Source: Demequina sp.
Lineage (GTDB): Bacteria > Actinomycetota > Actinomycetes > Actinomycetales > Demequinaceae
Assembly (NCBI RefSeq): GCF_024642165.1
Contig: NZ_JAHEBP010000003.1
Location: 1-44,977 of the forward strand
Reading direction: 5' to 3'
DNA length: 44,977 nt
This document shows positions 19,593-28,178 of this stretch, piece after piece (within the stretch, counting starts at the first letter, position 1; every line of letters begins with the position of its first letter). Made by a program: the position numbers and the translations under genes. The notes under the pieces are model-generated. The model did no database searches and was not told where the DNA came from. It worked only from the letters and a program-made list of their open reading frames with translations.

Positions 19593-21803
19593 TCACGGGA
19601 GAAGCCCCTGTGTGGGTTGTGGGGTAGAGGGGGGACGGCGATCCCGGCCCCAGTCGCTCGGGGTGTCCCCGAGCACGATGCGGAGTTCGCCTCCGCGGTG
19701 CAGTTCGGATCCGGGGATCCAGGAGGACTCGACGGGCGAGCCGTCGAGGGTGACGGACCGGATGTACTGGACCGGTCCGCCGGGACGAGGCTCGATGAAG
19801 CCGTCGGCCACGATGGAGAGGATCCCGCGGGCCATGCGCACGGTGGCGGAGGCGAAGGCCGGCGGGTGGAGCAGGAACAGGTTCTGCCCTGCGACGGGGA
19901 ACAGGCCCAGGCAGGCCCAGACGTACCACGACGATAGGCCCCCGGAGTCGTCATTACCAGGAAGTCCGCCCCGTCCGGGGGCGAACATCTGGTGAACGAT
20001 GCCGTGGACCACCTGGGCGGTCCGGTCCGGTCGCCCCGCGTAATGATAGGCCCAGGGGGCCTCCATGTCGGGCTCATTGTTGAGGCCCTCGAAGCGGCCC
20101 AGGGCGTAGCCCGCAAGCATCTCCTCGGGTGAGGGCCGCTCGCCCGGCTGGACCACCGCATCGGCCCCGAAGCCGAAGAACGCGTCGAGCAGCGCCACGA
20201 ACGCCGCGTCGCCGCCCGCGAGCTCGATGCGGGACCGCATGTCGTGCAGCAGCCGGAAGGAGTAGTTGTACAGCGTGCCCTCGTAGTACGTCGACTCCTT
20301 GAGCAGGCCCGTCTCGGTATCGAACGCGTTGCGCCACCGCGTGGCCATCTCCGAGTTCTCCGCGACCAGCGCGCGGTCGCCCAGCAGCTGGGCCACCACG
20401 CCGGCGCACCAGTAGCCGTACGCCAGGTCGAGCGTGTGGGTCAGGGGCTGGGCGGAACCCTGCAGCAGGAACTCCTCGCCGTAGCCGCGTCGCAGGTCCG
20501 TCTGCATGTGCACCAGCGCCCAGTCCCAGTCGATGCCGGGCAGCCCCAGGTGTGCGAGGTCCGCGAGCAGGGTGTGGACCAGGGCGCTGCCCTGCCGGCT
20601 GAAGCGGTCCGACCCCCGCGCCATGCGGTAGCCGATGGGGAGGTTGCCCTCCTCCTCGGCGATGGTGAGCATCGCGTTGGCGAACTCGACGGCCCGCTCG
20701 GGTAGCAGCGCCGTGAGCAGCGGGAGCTGGGTGCGGTAGATGTCCCACATGGTCGACACGTCGAACGCGAACGGACCCTTGTGGGACCAGAACGGGCTCT
20801 CGTGGGCGGCGAAGCACGGCTTGATGAGCGAGTGGTAGACCGCGGTGGCGAACACCTGACGGCGGGCATCGTCCTCCGTCTCGACGGTGATCGCGTCGAG
20901 CAGCCCGCGCCACGTCTCACGGGTGCCGGCGCGGCGGGTCTGGAACGAGCCCAGCTCGCCCAGGTCCGCGTGCAGGTTCTTCCTGGCCTGCTCGACTCCG
21001 CGCAGGGAGAATCCGATCCGCAGCTCGACGGTCTGGCCCTGCTCGGACGGTCCCACCCACATCAGCCCGAACGGCCGCAGGGTGGTGGGGCGGATCGAGT
21101 CGAGGTCGAGCCGCTGGCCTGCGGGCATCAGGCGTCGGTCGTACCAGAGCATCTGCCGCCACTGGGTCGCGTCGCACTCGAGGTACACCGCGAGCGGCAC
21201 GCCCTCGACCACGATCTCGCCCTGGGCGACGCCGGGCTCCACCCATTCGAGGCGGGCGCGCAGCGGGAGCGTGGCACCGTAGGGGATCTCGAGGCCGCCC
21301 ACGGAGAAGTCGACCACCACCCGTCCGGAGCGGTGCTCGGGGAAGCGATAGCGGTGCACCACGGACTTGGGGCCGGCGGTGATCTCCGCCTGGATGCCGC
21401 TGTCGAGGGTGGCGCCGTAGTAGCCGGGCTCGGCGACCTCGGACACGAGGTCCCAGGTGCGGCCCAGCTCGTCGAGCGGCTCGACCATCGGGGTGACGCG
21501 GAAGTAGTTGTAGTACTTGCGGATGGCGCCGGTGCCGGACTGCTGGAAGTGCGTGAAGCCGGAGGCGAGCGGACGGTCGTGGACCTTGGTGGGCACGCCC
21601 TCGGTCGAGAGGTCGTAGAGCCCGTAGCCGGTGGGGTATGCGCCGGAGTACGCGCAGGCGGAGACCATCCCCAGCGGGTAGCAGGCGCCGGGGTGCGTGT
21701 TGCCCACCTGCGGCTTGGGCCACCACCAGGTGGCGGCGATTCCCGAGGGGTCGGCCAGGGCGGTGGCCTCGGTCCCGATGAACGGGTCGACGTCGTCGTA
21801 CAA
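19593..21803 (-). CDS. GH92 alpha-mannosidase, apparently cytosolic
   Basis: The 736-residue protein is an exo-alpha-mannosidase of glycoside hydrolase family 92. An N-terminal beta-domain opening (DPFIGTE...GNTHPGACYPLGMVS) leads to an (alpha/alpha)6 barrel. Diagnostic motifs are FEGLNNEPDMEAPWAYHYAG and GLPGNDDSGGLSSWYVWACLGLFPVAGQ (the G-N-D-D-x-G-x-x-S-x-W-Y calcium/catalytic region). There is no signal peptide, unlike most GH92 enzymes, so it should act inside the cell on an imported or internally made mannoside. Translation starts at TTG 21803, chosen for the strong GGAGGAGGT seven bases ahead; no ATG gives a better start. It is first in a two-gene unit with the glycosyltransferase. Confidence 0.92.
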   Translation of the reverse strand: MYDDVDPFIGTEATALADPSGIAATWWWPKPQVGNTHPGACYPLGMVSACAYSGAYPTGYGLYDLSTEGVPTKVHDRPLASGFTHFQQSGTGAIRKYYNYFRVTPMVEPLDELGRTWDLVSEVAEPGYYGATLDSGIQAEITAGPKSVVHRYRFPEHRSGRVVVDFSVGGLEIPYGATLPLRARLEWVEPGVAQGEIVVEGVPLAVYLECDATQWRQMLWYDRRLMPAGQRLDLDSIRPTTLRPFGLMWVGPSEQGQTVELRIGFSLRGVEQARKNLHADLGELGSFQTRRAGTRETWRGLLDAITVETEDDARRQVFATAVYHSLIKPCFAAHESPFWSHKGPFAFDVSTMWDIYRTQLPLLTALLPERAVEFANAMLTIAEEEGNLPIGYRMARGSDRFSRQGSALVHTLLADLAHLGLPGIDWDWALVHMQTDLRRGYGEEFLLQGSAQPLTHTLDLAYGYWCAGVVAQLLGDRALVAENSEMATRWRNAFDTETGLLKESTYYEGTLYNYSFRLLHDMRSRIELAGGDAAFVALLDAFFGFGADAVVQPGERPSPEEMLAGYALGRFEGLNNEPDMEAPWAYHYAGRPDRTAQVVHGIVHQMFAPGRGGLPGNDDSGGLSSWYVWACLGLFPVAGQNLFLLHPPAFASATVRMARGILSIVADGFIEPRPGGPVQYIRSVTLDGSPVESSWIPGSELHRGGELRIVLGDTPSDWGRDRRPPSTPQPTQGLLP

Positions 21804-21864
21804 GGCGGCACCTCCTCCCGAGCCGGGGTCTCACGAGCGGGGAGCACCACGGTGTGCGTCCTTG

Positions 21865-21875
21865 TACCGACGGTA
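21865..21875. promoter_or_regulatory. Operator-like palindrome before the GH92 unit
   Basis: TACCG-A-CGGTA is a perfect 5+1+5 inverted repeat about 62 bases upstream of the TTG start of the mannosidase gene. Its shape is like sites of TetR- or LacI-type repressors; no such gene adjoins. A perfect 8-base tandem repeat (AACTCTTT twice, 21914-21929) lies further upstream in the same gap. Confidence 0.35.
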
Positions 21876-22030
21876 TGTTGCCCCCGTGTCGCTCCCATTG
21901 CGCATTTGTGACGAACTCTTTAACTCTTTGGCGGGACGATGCGCCGTGGTGGGCCCGCGAAAAGGTCCCCGGGGGCGGGGCGGACCCGTTTTCCCGGCCC
22001 TGGCGAAGGTGCTAATCTATTTCAGCACTG

Positions 22031-22103
22031 GGGGCTGTGGCGCAGTTGGTAGCGCGTCTCGTTCGCAATGAGAAGGTCCGGGGTTCGATTCCCCGCAGCT
22101 CCA
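22031..22103 (+). tRNA. tRNA-Ala (anticodon CGC)
   Basis: The cloverleaf can be folded by eye. The acceptor arms are GGGGCTG (22031-22037) and CAGCTCC (22096-22102) with the G3-U70 wobble that marks alanine tRNAs. The D arm is GCGC-AGTTGGTA-GCGC. The anticodon arm is TCTCG-TTCGCAA-TGAGA with CGC as anticodon, reading GCG codons. The T arm is CGGGG-TTCGATT-CCCCG. The discriminator is A22103; the 3' CCA is not encoded. TAATCT (22013-22018) is a likely -10 box. Confidence 0.96.
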
Positions 22104-22131
22104 CGAAGTGTTGAGACAGCACTCCTTGCAG

Positions 22132-22161
22132 AGGCCGCCCATCGGGCGGCCTTTGCTCTTT
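22132..22161 (+). terminator. Rho-independent terminator after tRNA-Ala
   Basis: A perfect 9-base stem AGGCCGCCC / GGGCGGCCT with a 3-base loop is followed by TTTGCTCTTT. It lies 28 bases after the tRNA 3' end. Confidence 0.8.
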
Positions 22162-22267
22162 CTCGAGCGGGCCGGCCGCCGGATCCCGTTCCACCCCGGG
22201 CGCGACCGATGACGCTAGCGTGGGGGGCGGTGCAGGACCGCCCCGGGCCGCACCGTGTGGAGGCGGC

Positions 22268-23587
22268 GTGACCAACGGACGGACTCCCGATCGGGTGGCA
22301 GCGTCAGCCCCCGGCCGCCGTTGGCCGGTGCATCGCGCGTGGATCGTGGCAGGCGTCACGTTCCTGGTGTTGCTCGCCTCGGCGGCCTTCCGGGCGAGCC
22401 TGGGCGTGCTCTTGGTGCCGATCGAGGAGGATCTGGGCTGGTCTCGCACGGACACCTCGATCGCCGTGTCGCTCAACCTCGTGGTCTACGGCCTCGCGGC
22501 ACCCTTCGCAGCCGCCCTCCTCGAGCGGATAGGGGTGCGCCGGACCGCAGTTTCGGCGCTGATCCTGATCGCGGTGGGATGCCTGATCACGACGGTCATG
22601 GTCGCCCCCTGGCACCTCTGGGCCGCCTGGGGCGTGGTGATCGGCATCGGCACGGGATCCGTCGCGCTCGTCTTCGGAGCGATCGTGGTCAGCCGATGGT
22701 TCGTCGCCCGTCGCGGCCTCGTGATCGGGATCATCGGAGCGGCGTGGGCGACGGGCCAGCTGATCTTCCTGCCGCTCCTCGCGGCGGCGGTCGAGGCCTT
22801 CGGGTGGCGCTCGGCGTCCCTCCTCATCGCCGGCTGGTGCGCGGTGCTGGTGCCCCTGGTTGCGGTGGTGCTGCGGGACAGGCCCGCGGACGTGGGTCTG
22901 CTGCCGTACGGCGCCGGACCGGACGACGTCGAGGATGCGACGCCGCCGCCGTCGGCCCGAGCCGCGATCGCGCGCGCGGTGACGGTCCTGCGCGAGGTGG
23001 GCCTGACGCGGCCGTTCCTGCTCCTCGCCGGCACCTTCTTCATCTGCGGGTGGACCACCAACGGCATCATCAGCAGCCACTTCGTTCCCGCCGCGCACGA
23101 CCACGGGATGTCTGCCACCGTCGCGGCCGGCCTGCTCGCGGTGGTGGGGATCTTCGACATCGTCGGCACCATCGGCTCGGGCTGGCTCACCGACCGCGTC
23201 GACCCGCGGCTCCTGCTGGTCGCGTACTACGGGCTCCGGGGCCTGGCGCTGCTGGCGGTCCCCGCGATCATGGGGCCCGGCGTCGAGCCGCCGATCCTGG
23301 TCGTGGTCGCACTCTTCGGCCTCGACTGGGTGGCCACGGTGCCGCCCACCGTGATCCTGTGCCGGGCGGCCTTCGGGGCCGAGCGGGGCGGGATCGCGTT
23401 CGGCTGGGTGTTCGCCTCCCACATGGTCGGCGCCGGCGTGGCCGCGGCGGTGAGCGGAGCAATGCGCTCGGTGTCGGGAAGCTACACGTCCGCGTGGCTG
23501 CTGGCGGGCGGGCTCGCGATCGCCGCGGCCGCCGCGTCGCTCGCGTTGCCTCGGGTGCGCCGCGGCGTGCCCCAGCCCGCGGTCTGA
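22268..23587 (+). CDS. MFS transporter (monocarboxylate/oxalate-antiporter-like)
   Basis: The 439-residue protein has 12 predicted helices. The first half has SLGVLLVPIEEDLGWSRTDTSIAVSLNLVVYGLAAPFAAALLERIGVRRT, a pattern of the OFA/monocarboxylate-porter branch (early 'IEEDLGWSRT' and the R-x-G-x-R-R loop), and IVVSRWFVARRGLVIGI. The second half has GSGWLTDRVDPRLLL. It is not closely related to the two MFS genes near 8 kb. The substrate is probably a small carboxylate but this is not proven. GTG 22268 is preceded by GGAGG. Its end faces the ArsR gene. Confidence 0.85.
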   Translation: MTNGRTPDRVAASAPGRRWPVHRAWIVAGVTFLVLLASAAFRASLGVLLVPIEEDLGWSRTDTSIAVSLNLVVYGLAAPFAAALLERIGVRRTAVSALILIAVGCLITTVMVAPWHLWAAWGVVIGIGTGSVALVFGAIVVSRWFVARRGLVIGIIGAAWATGQLIFLPLLAAAVEAFGWRSASLLIAGWCAVLVPLVAVVLRDRPADVGLLPYGAGPDDVEDATPPPSARAAIARAVTVLREVGLTRPFLLLAGTFFICGWTTNGIISSHFVPAAHDHGMSATVAAGLLAVVGIFDIVGTIGSGWLTDRVDPRLLLVAYYGLRGLALLAVPAIMGPGVEPPILVVVALFGLDWVATVPPTVILCRAAFGAERGGIAFGWVFASHMVGAGVAAAVSGAMRSVSGSYTSAWLLAGGLAIAAAAASLALPRVRRGVPQPAV

Positions 23588-23665
23588 CCTCAGTCTCGGT
23601 CGAGCACCCAGGCACGACTCTCAGCCCCGGCGTCGCCATCCGTCACCCGCGGTCGGCGACGCGCC

Positions 23666-24058
23666 TCAGGACTCGCGCGTCGCGGAACCCGCGGGCTGCA
23701 GCGCGAACGCGACCGCCGCGAGCGCGCCCGGCACGATGCGGAAATGTGCCCAGCGGCCGCGTTGCTCGCGCGTGACCAGGCCGGCCTCGACCAGCAACCT
23801 CATGTGATGGGAGACCGTGGGCTGGCTCAGGCCCACGGGAGCGGTCATGTCGCAGATGCAGGCCTCGGCCCCGGGTGCCGCGGCGACCATCGAGAGCAGC
23901 TTCACGCGCGTGGGCGCGCCGAGCGCCTTGAACACGCCGGCGAGCGACTCGGCGGACGCGTCGCTCACGACGCCAGCCGTCAGGCGCGGGCCGTACGCGC
24001 CGACATCGTCCGAGTGGATGAGCGGCAGCACGGTGGTCACGGACCCAGTCTGTCCCAC
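23666..24058 (-). CDS. ArsR-family metalloregulator
   Basis: The protein has up to 130 residues, with GTG 24058 or GTG 24040 as start. The winged helix is clear: FKALGAPTRVKLLSMVAA, then the metal-sensing region EACICDM (C67, C69; the ELCVCDL position of arsenic-sensing ArsR), then VGLSQPTVSHHMRLLVEAGLV as recognition helix and RGRWAHFRIV as wing. The C-x-C pair suggests sensing of As(III), Sb(III) or another soft metal; the third cysteine of the classical site is absent here. It is divergent from the FAD oxidoreductase gene and surely controls it, since the shared gap holds a matching operator. Confidence 0.9.
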   Translation of the reverse strand: MGQTGSVTTVLPLIHSDDVGAYGPRLTAGVVSDASAESLAGVFKALGAPTRVKLLSMVAAAPGAEACICDMTAPVGLSQPTVSHHMRLLVEAGLVTREQRGRWAHFRIVPGALAAVAFALQPAGSATRES

Positions 24059-24059
24059 A

Positions 24060-24112
24060 TATTGACATCTGTCGATACATCGCTAGAGTCGTCGCATAGA
24101 CGGTTGTCGATA
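24060..24112. promoter_or_regulatory. ArsR operator and oxidoreductase promoter
   Basis: TATTGACA-TC-TGTCGATA (24060-24077) is an inverted repeat with one mismatch between 8-base arms, and TGTCGATA recurs at 24105-24112. On the plus strand TTGACA (24062-24067) and TAGAGT (24084-24089), 16 bases apart, form a near-consensus promoter for the oxidoreductase. The palindrome covers the -35 box, so a bound ArsR protein would block it, and it also sits at the start of arsR itself. Confidence 0.7.
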
Positions 24113-24125
24113 TGAGGAGAGCGCC

Positions 24126-25451
24126 ATGAACGAGTTGCCCGTCGTCGTGATCGGCGCCGGCCCACAGGGTCTGGCGGCCGCGGCGCACCTGCTGGAGCGC
24201 GAACTCGAGCCTGTGGTGCTCGAGTCCGGCGCGGGACCCGCGGCGGCGGTGTCCGAGTGGGGTCACGTGCGACTGTTCTCCGCATGGCCGGAGCTGATCG
24301 ACGGCGCCTCCGCGCGGCTCCTCGAGGCGTCGGGTTGGAAGGCGCCGTCCGAGGGATTCCCCACCGGTGCCCAGTGGATCGAGGGCTACCTGGCGCCGCT
24401 GGCCCGCACGCTGGGCGACCGGGTCCGCTACGGCGTGCGCGTCACCGGCGTCTCACGCAGGGGCCGCGACCGGCTGGTCGACGCCGACCGCGCCGAGCAG
24501 CCCTTCACCGTTCACGTCGTCGACCGCGACGGCCATGAATCGCGGCTCGAGGCGCGCGCGGTCATCGATGCGTCCGGCACGTGGCGCCGCCCCAACCCCG
24601 CCGGAGCGGACGGGCTGCCCGCGTTGGGCGAGCGCGACGCCGCCGACCTCCTCACCTCGCAGGTGCCCGATCGCGGCGCGCCCGAGCGGTACGCCGGCCG
24701 GCACGCCGTGGTGGTCGGATCTGGCGACTCCGCGTTCAACGCGATCCACGAGCTCACCCGCATCGCGGCCGAGCAACCCGGCACCCGCATCACGTGGGCG
24801 ATCCGCCGCGCCGTCTCCACCGGGACGTTCGGCGGCGGGGCCGCCGATGAGCTGCCGGAGCGCGGCGCGCTGGGTCAGCGCGCACGGGCCGCGGTCGAGA
24901 CCGGAGCGGTTGAGCTGGTCACGGGCTTCCGGACAGCGGAGATCCGCAGGGAGGGCAACACCGCGGTGCTCGTGGGCGAGGACGGCCGCGAGCTCCCCGC
25001 GGCGGACGCGGTGGTGGTGCTCACCGGATTCAGGCCGGACCTGTCCTTCCTGACGGAGATGCGGCTCGACCTCGACCCCACCCTCGAGGCACCGCGCAGG
25101 ATCGCGGAGGAGATCGACCCCAACGTCCACTCGTGCGGCTCGGTCCGCGCTACGGGCGCGGCCGACCTCGCTCAGCCTGAGCCGGGGCTGTACTTGGTCG
25201 GGATGAAGTCCTACGGTCGCGCGCCCACCTTCCTGGCGTTGACGGGGTACGAGCAGGTGCGCAGCGTCGTGGCCGCGCTCGCCGGGGACCATGCGGCGGC
25301 CGCGAGGATCGAGCTCGCCCTGCCCGACACCGGTGTGTGCGGCGGCGCGGGCGATTTCGACGACCCCGACGCCGTGGGCGGGGGCTGCTGCGCTCCCACG
25401 CCCCAGTTGCTGAAGATCGGCCTGGCGCCGCTGCCGCTCGTCGCCTCCTAA
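24126..25451 (+). CDS. FAD-dependent oxidoreductase controlled by ArsR
   Basis: The 441-residue flavoprotein has two nucleotide-binding motifs: VVVIGAGPQGLAAAAHL at the N-terminus (FAD) and HAVVVGSGDSAFNAIHEL in the middle (NADPH). VVVLTGFRPDLSFL and GLYLVGMKSYGRAPTFLALTGYEQVRSV lie near the end. This is the build of flavin monooxygenases/thioredoxin-reductase-like proteins found beside ArsR regulators (ArsO-like). The tail contains C405 and an adjacent pair C421-C422 (GGGCCAPTP), which could bind a soft metal. An ArsR-type promoter and operator lie upstream. Substrate and reaction are unknown; oxidation of an arsenic or organo-metal compound is a guess from context. Confidence 0.75.
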   Translation: MNELPVVVIGAGPQGLAAAAHLLERELEPVVLESGAGPAAAVSEWGHVRLFSAWPELIDGASARLLEASGWKAPSEGFPTGAQWIEGYLAPLARTLGDRVRYGVRVTGVSRRGRDRLVDADRAEQPFTVHVVDRDGHESRLEARAVIDASGTWRRPNPAGADGLPALGERDAADLLTSQVPDRGAPERYAGRHAVVVGSGDSAFNAIHELTRIAAEQPGTRITWAIRRAVSTGTFGGGAADELPERGALGQRARAAVETGAVELVTGFRTAEIRREGNTAVLVGEDGRELPAADAVVVLTGFRPDLSFLTEMRLDLDPTLEAPRRIAEEIDPNVHSCGSVRATGAADLAQPEPGLYLVGMKSYGRAPTFLALTGYEQVRSVVAALAGDHAAAARIELALPDTGVCGGAGDFDDPDAVGGGCCAPTPQLLKIGLAPLPLVAS

Positions 25452-25570
25452 CACCGCGCACGTCCTCCTGACACTGCGCACGGACCTGGAACCGACACGC
25501 GGTCTGCAACCCCCGCATCGGCCCGTTCCCACGGAGTGTCGCCGCCCACTCCGTGCGCAGTGTCAGGGGG
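25451..25570. repeat. Long inverted repeat between convergent genes
   Basis: CCTGACACTGCGCACGGA (25467-25484) is the perfect reverse complement of 25550-25567; allowing one mismatch the arms extend to 21 bases. The 65-base loop holds further related pieces (GACACGCG, GGAGTGTCG), and ACACCGCGCACG just before the left arm repeats it directly. It fills the gap between the oxidoreductase (plus) and the thiolase (minus). It may be a terminator or a member of a small intergenic repeat family with 18170-18260. Confidence 0.75.
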
Positions 25571-25582
25571 AGGCGAGGCCGC

Positions 25583-26737
25583 TCAGAGCGCCTCGAGCAG
25601 GATCGCCGATCCCTGACCGCCGCCCCCGCAGATGGCCGCGACGCCCAGAGATCCCGCCCCCAAGCCAGCGAGCGTGCGGGCCGCGTGGCCCACGATGCGC
25701 GTCCCCGAGGCGCCGATGGGGTGGCCCAGGGCGATCGCCCCGCCGTGCGGATTGACGATGGCGGGGTCGATCCCGAGCCGCCGCGCGGACGCGACCGCGA
25801 CCGCGGCGAAGGCCTCGTTGATCTCGGCGGTGACCAGGTCCTCGACGGACCTTCCGGCGCGCGACAGCGCGAGCTCGGTGGCGGCGGCGGGCTGGTGGTG
25901 CAGTGACACGTCGGGGCCCGCCACAAGGGCCGTGGCGACGATGCGCGCGAGCGCGTGCTCCGCGATGGACTCATCCATCAGCACCACGGCGGCGGCGCCG
26001 TCGGTGATCTGCGATGCGTTGCCGGCGGTGACCGTGCCGCGGCCCCCGAACGCGGCGCGCAGCCGCCCGAGCGACTCGACGGTGGTTCCGGCGCGCAGGC
26101 CGTCGTCGACGGCGACGGGCTCGGCGCCCGCCTTGACCGTGAACGGCGCGATCTCGGCGGCCTGCACGTGGAGCGAGGCGGCGAGGCGGCGGTGCGACTC
26201 GGCCGCCCACGCGTCCTGCTCCTCGCGCGTGAGCGCCAGCGGCTCGTTGAACGCCTCGGTGGAGGCGCCCATCGACCGCGCCTCGAACGCGTCGGTGAGG
26301 CCGTCGTGCGCCATGGTGTCGAGCATCTCGATGGCCCCGTACCGGGCCCCCATCCGCGAACCCACGTACGCGTGAGGCGCCAGCGACATCGACTCCTGGC
26401 CGATCGCGAGGACGATGCTTGCCTCGCCCGCGGCGATGAGGCGGGCACCCTGCGCCACGGCCTCAGTGCCGGACAGGCACACCACGTTCAGGGTCGAGGC
26501 GGGCACGGTCATCGGCACGCCGGCGCCCACCGCCGACTGGCGCGCAGGATTCTGCCCCGCACCGCCCTGCAGGACCTGGCCCGCGACCACCTGGTCGACG
26601 CGGTCGGGCGAGATCCCGGCCCGCTCCAGCGCGGCCGCCGCCGCGTGCGCGCCCAGGACCGTCGCAGGTACCCGCGCGAACGCACCGCAATACTTCACGA
26701 AAGGAGTGCGGGCGTAGCCCGCGATCACGACGCTCAT
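25583..26737 (-). CDS. Acetyl-CoA acetyltransferase-type thiolase
   Basis: The 384-residue thiolase carries the catalytic set: nucleophilic C87 in [14 protein letters not shown]339 in [19 protein letters not shown] and C370 in [29 protein letters not shown] is also canonical. Thiolases of this size condense or cleave acetoacetyl-CoA (or 3-oxoadipyl-CoA in the PcaF branch). The start at 26737 overlaps the stop of the CoA-transferase B gene as ATGA. Together with the two CoA-transferase subunits it would turn a 3-oxo acid plus succinyl-CoA or acetyl-CoA into acetyl-CoA, as in ketone-body or beta-ketoadipate breakdown. Confidence 0.92.
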   Translation of the reverse strand: MSVVIAGYARTPFVKYCGAFARVPATVLGAHAAAAALERAGISPDRVDQVVAGQVLQGGAGQNPARQSAVGAGVPMTVPASTLNVVCLSGTEAVAQGARLIAAGEASIVLAIGQESMSLAPHAYVGSRMGARYGAIEMLDTMAHDGLTDAFEARSMGASTEAFNEPLALTREEQDAWAAESHRRLAASLHVQAAEIAPFTVKAGAEPVAVDDGLRAGTTVESLGRLRAAFGGRGTVTAGNASQITDGAAAVVLMDESIAEHALARIVATALVAGPDVSLHHQPAAATELALSRAGRSVEDLVTAEINEAFAAVAVASARRLGIDPAIVNPHGGAIALGHPIGASGTRIVGHAARTLAGLGAGSLGVAAICGGGGQGSAILLEAL

Positions 26738-27378
26738 GCGGCCTCCACCTCGAAGCGCACGGGAGCGCCGGTGGCCTCCAGCACCTGCGCCACCGTCACG
26801 TCGGGGGCGAGCCGCGTGAGCACCAGGCCCGCCTCGTCGATGTCGAGCACGCACAGATCCGTGACGATGCGGTCGACCACGCCCACGCCGGTGAGCGGGA
26901 GCGTGCAGTCCGCGACGATCTTGGGGGTGCCGTCCTTCGCCACGTGGTCCGTGATGACCACGACGCGCTTGGTCCCGGCCACCAGATCCATCGCGCCGCC
27001 CATGCCCTTGACCAGCTTGCCGGGGATGGTCCAGTTGGCGAGGTCGCCGTGCTGCGAGACCTGCAAAGCGCCCAGGATCGCCGCGTCGACGTGACCACCG
27101 CGGATCATCGCGAACGAGGTCGCCGAGTCGAAGAAGCTGCCGCCGGGCAGCACCGTGACCGTCTGCTTGCCCGCGTTGATGAGGTCCGCATCCTCGTCAC
27201 CCGCGATCGGGAAAGGGCCCATGCCCAGCATCCCGTTCTCGCTCTGCAGCGTCACCGTGACGCCCGGCGGGAGGTGGTTCGCCACCAACGTGGGGATCCC
27301 GATGCCCAGGTTCACGTACTGGCCGTCCTCGAGCTCCTCGGCGGCGACGGCCGCCATCTGCTCGCGTGTCCACGGCAT
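26734..27378 (-). CDS. scoB: 3-oxoacid CoA-transferase, subunit B
   Basis: This 214-residue protein is the catalytic half of a two-subunit class I CoA-transferase. The hallmark [10 protein letters not shown] holds the glutamate that forms the enzyme-CoA thioester. The opening [16 protein letters not shown] and the region [13 protein letters not shown] are typical of ScoB/PcaJ. The substrate may be acetoacetate (SCOT) or 3-oxoadipate (PcaIJ); sequence by eye does not separate these. It lies one base after subunit A and overlaps the thiolase gene by four. Confidence 0.92.
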   Translation of the reverse strand: MPWTREQMAAVAAEELEDGQYVNLGIGIPTLVANHLPPGVTVTLQSENGMLGMGPFPIAGDEDADLINAGKQTVTVLPGGSFFDSATSFAMIRGGHVDAAILGALQVSQHGDLANWTIPGKLVKGMGGAMDLVAGTKRVVVITDHVAKDGTPKIVADCTLPLTGVGVVDRIVTDLCVLDIDEAGLVLTRLAPDVTVAQVLEATGAPVRFEVEAA

Positions 27379-27379
27379 G

Positions 27380-28075
27380 TCAGGCCTCCCTGGTGGTGCG
27401 CTGCTCGATGTCCTTGACGCGCGGGGTCGACCGCACCACGCGCTGGACGAAGATGCCGGGGGTCTCCACGGTGTCCGGGTCCAGCGGGTGCGGGTCCACC
27501 TGGTCCGACTCCGCGATGGTGACCCGCCCCGACATCGCCGCCAGCGGGTTGAAGTTGCGGGCCGTGAAGCGGTACCGCAGGTTGCCCGCGGTGTCCGCGC
27601 GATGCGCCTTGACCAGCGCCACGTCCGCGACGATCCCGCGCTCGAGCACGTGCTCGACGCCGTCGAACATGGCGGTGGGCTTGCCCTCGGCCACGGGCGT
27701 GCCCACTCCGGTGCGGGTGTAGAAGCCGGCGATGCCGGCGCCGCCCGCGCGCATTCGCTCCGCGAGCGTGCCCTGCGGCGCGAACTCGACCTCCAAGTCG
27801 CCCGCGAGGTACTGCTCGGCGAACAGCCGGTTCTCGCCCACGTACGAGGCGACCACCTTGCTCACCTGCCCACTCTCGAGGAGGATGCCCAGGCCCTTGC
27901 CGTCGACGCCCATGTTGTTGCTCACGATGGTGAGACCGCGCACGCCCGTGTCGCGGAGCGCCTCGATGAGGTCCGTGGGATTCCCGCTGAGGCCGAACCC
28001 GCCCACCGCGATGATCTGACCGTCCCTCACCACATCCCCGAGCGCCTCCGCGGCGCTCGCATGCAGCTTGCCCAT
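27380..28075 (-). CDS. scoA: 3-oxoacid CoA-transferase, subunit A
   Basis: The 231-residue protein is subunit A of the class I CoA-transferase. It shows the glycine-rich opening [20 protein letters not shown], the segment [24 protein letters not shown], and [21 protein letters not shown], all standard for ScoA/PcaI. The start at 28075 is chosen because GGAGG precedes it; an upstream in-frame ATG at 28105 would lie inside the operator. First gene of a three-gene operon (A, B, thiolase), divergent from an IclR-type regulator gene, the usual layout of pca/sco loci. Confidence 0.92.
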   Translation of the reverse strand: MGKLHASAAEALGDVVRDGQIIAVGGFGLSGNPTDLIEALRDTGVRGLTIVSNNMGVDGKGLGILLESGQVSKVVASYVGENRLFAEQYLAGDLEVEFAPQGTLAERMRAGGAGIAGFYTRTGVGTPVAEGKPTAMFDGVEHVLERGIVADVALVKAHRADTAGNLRYRFTARNFNPLAAMSGRVTIAESDQVDPHPLDPDTVETPGIFVQRVVRSTPRVKDIEQRTTREA

Positions 28076-28096
28076 GGTGCCTCCGACCCCGTTGTC

Positions 28097-28114
28097 TGAC
28101 CACATCGTGGATAG
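28097..28114. promoter_or_regulatory. IclR operator copy 1 (scoA side)
   Basis: The 18-mer TGACCACATCGTGGATAG contains the near-palindrome CCAC-N3-GTGG and lies 22 bases upstream of the scoA start. It matches copy 2 at 28184-28201 in 14 of 18 positions, in the same orientation. Confidence 0.6.
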
Positions 28115-28178
28115 GGATGACGGTAGGCGGGGAGCACGATTCGGGTCAACGAACGTGCAGCATGTGGCCGATGCGCCC

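Noticed and set aside
22031-22267. tRNA-Ala as an integration site of a mobile element
   Set aside because: No integrase, no second copy of the tRNA 3' end nearby, and the following gene is an ordinary transporter after a terminator.
22268-25451. A complete arsenic resistance operon
   Set aside because: Only ArsR and a flavoprotein are present; no ArsB/ACR3 pump or ArsC reductase is in the window, and the MFS gene shows no arsenic-specific features.
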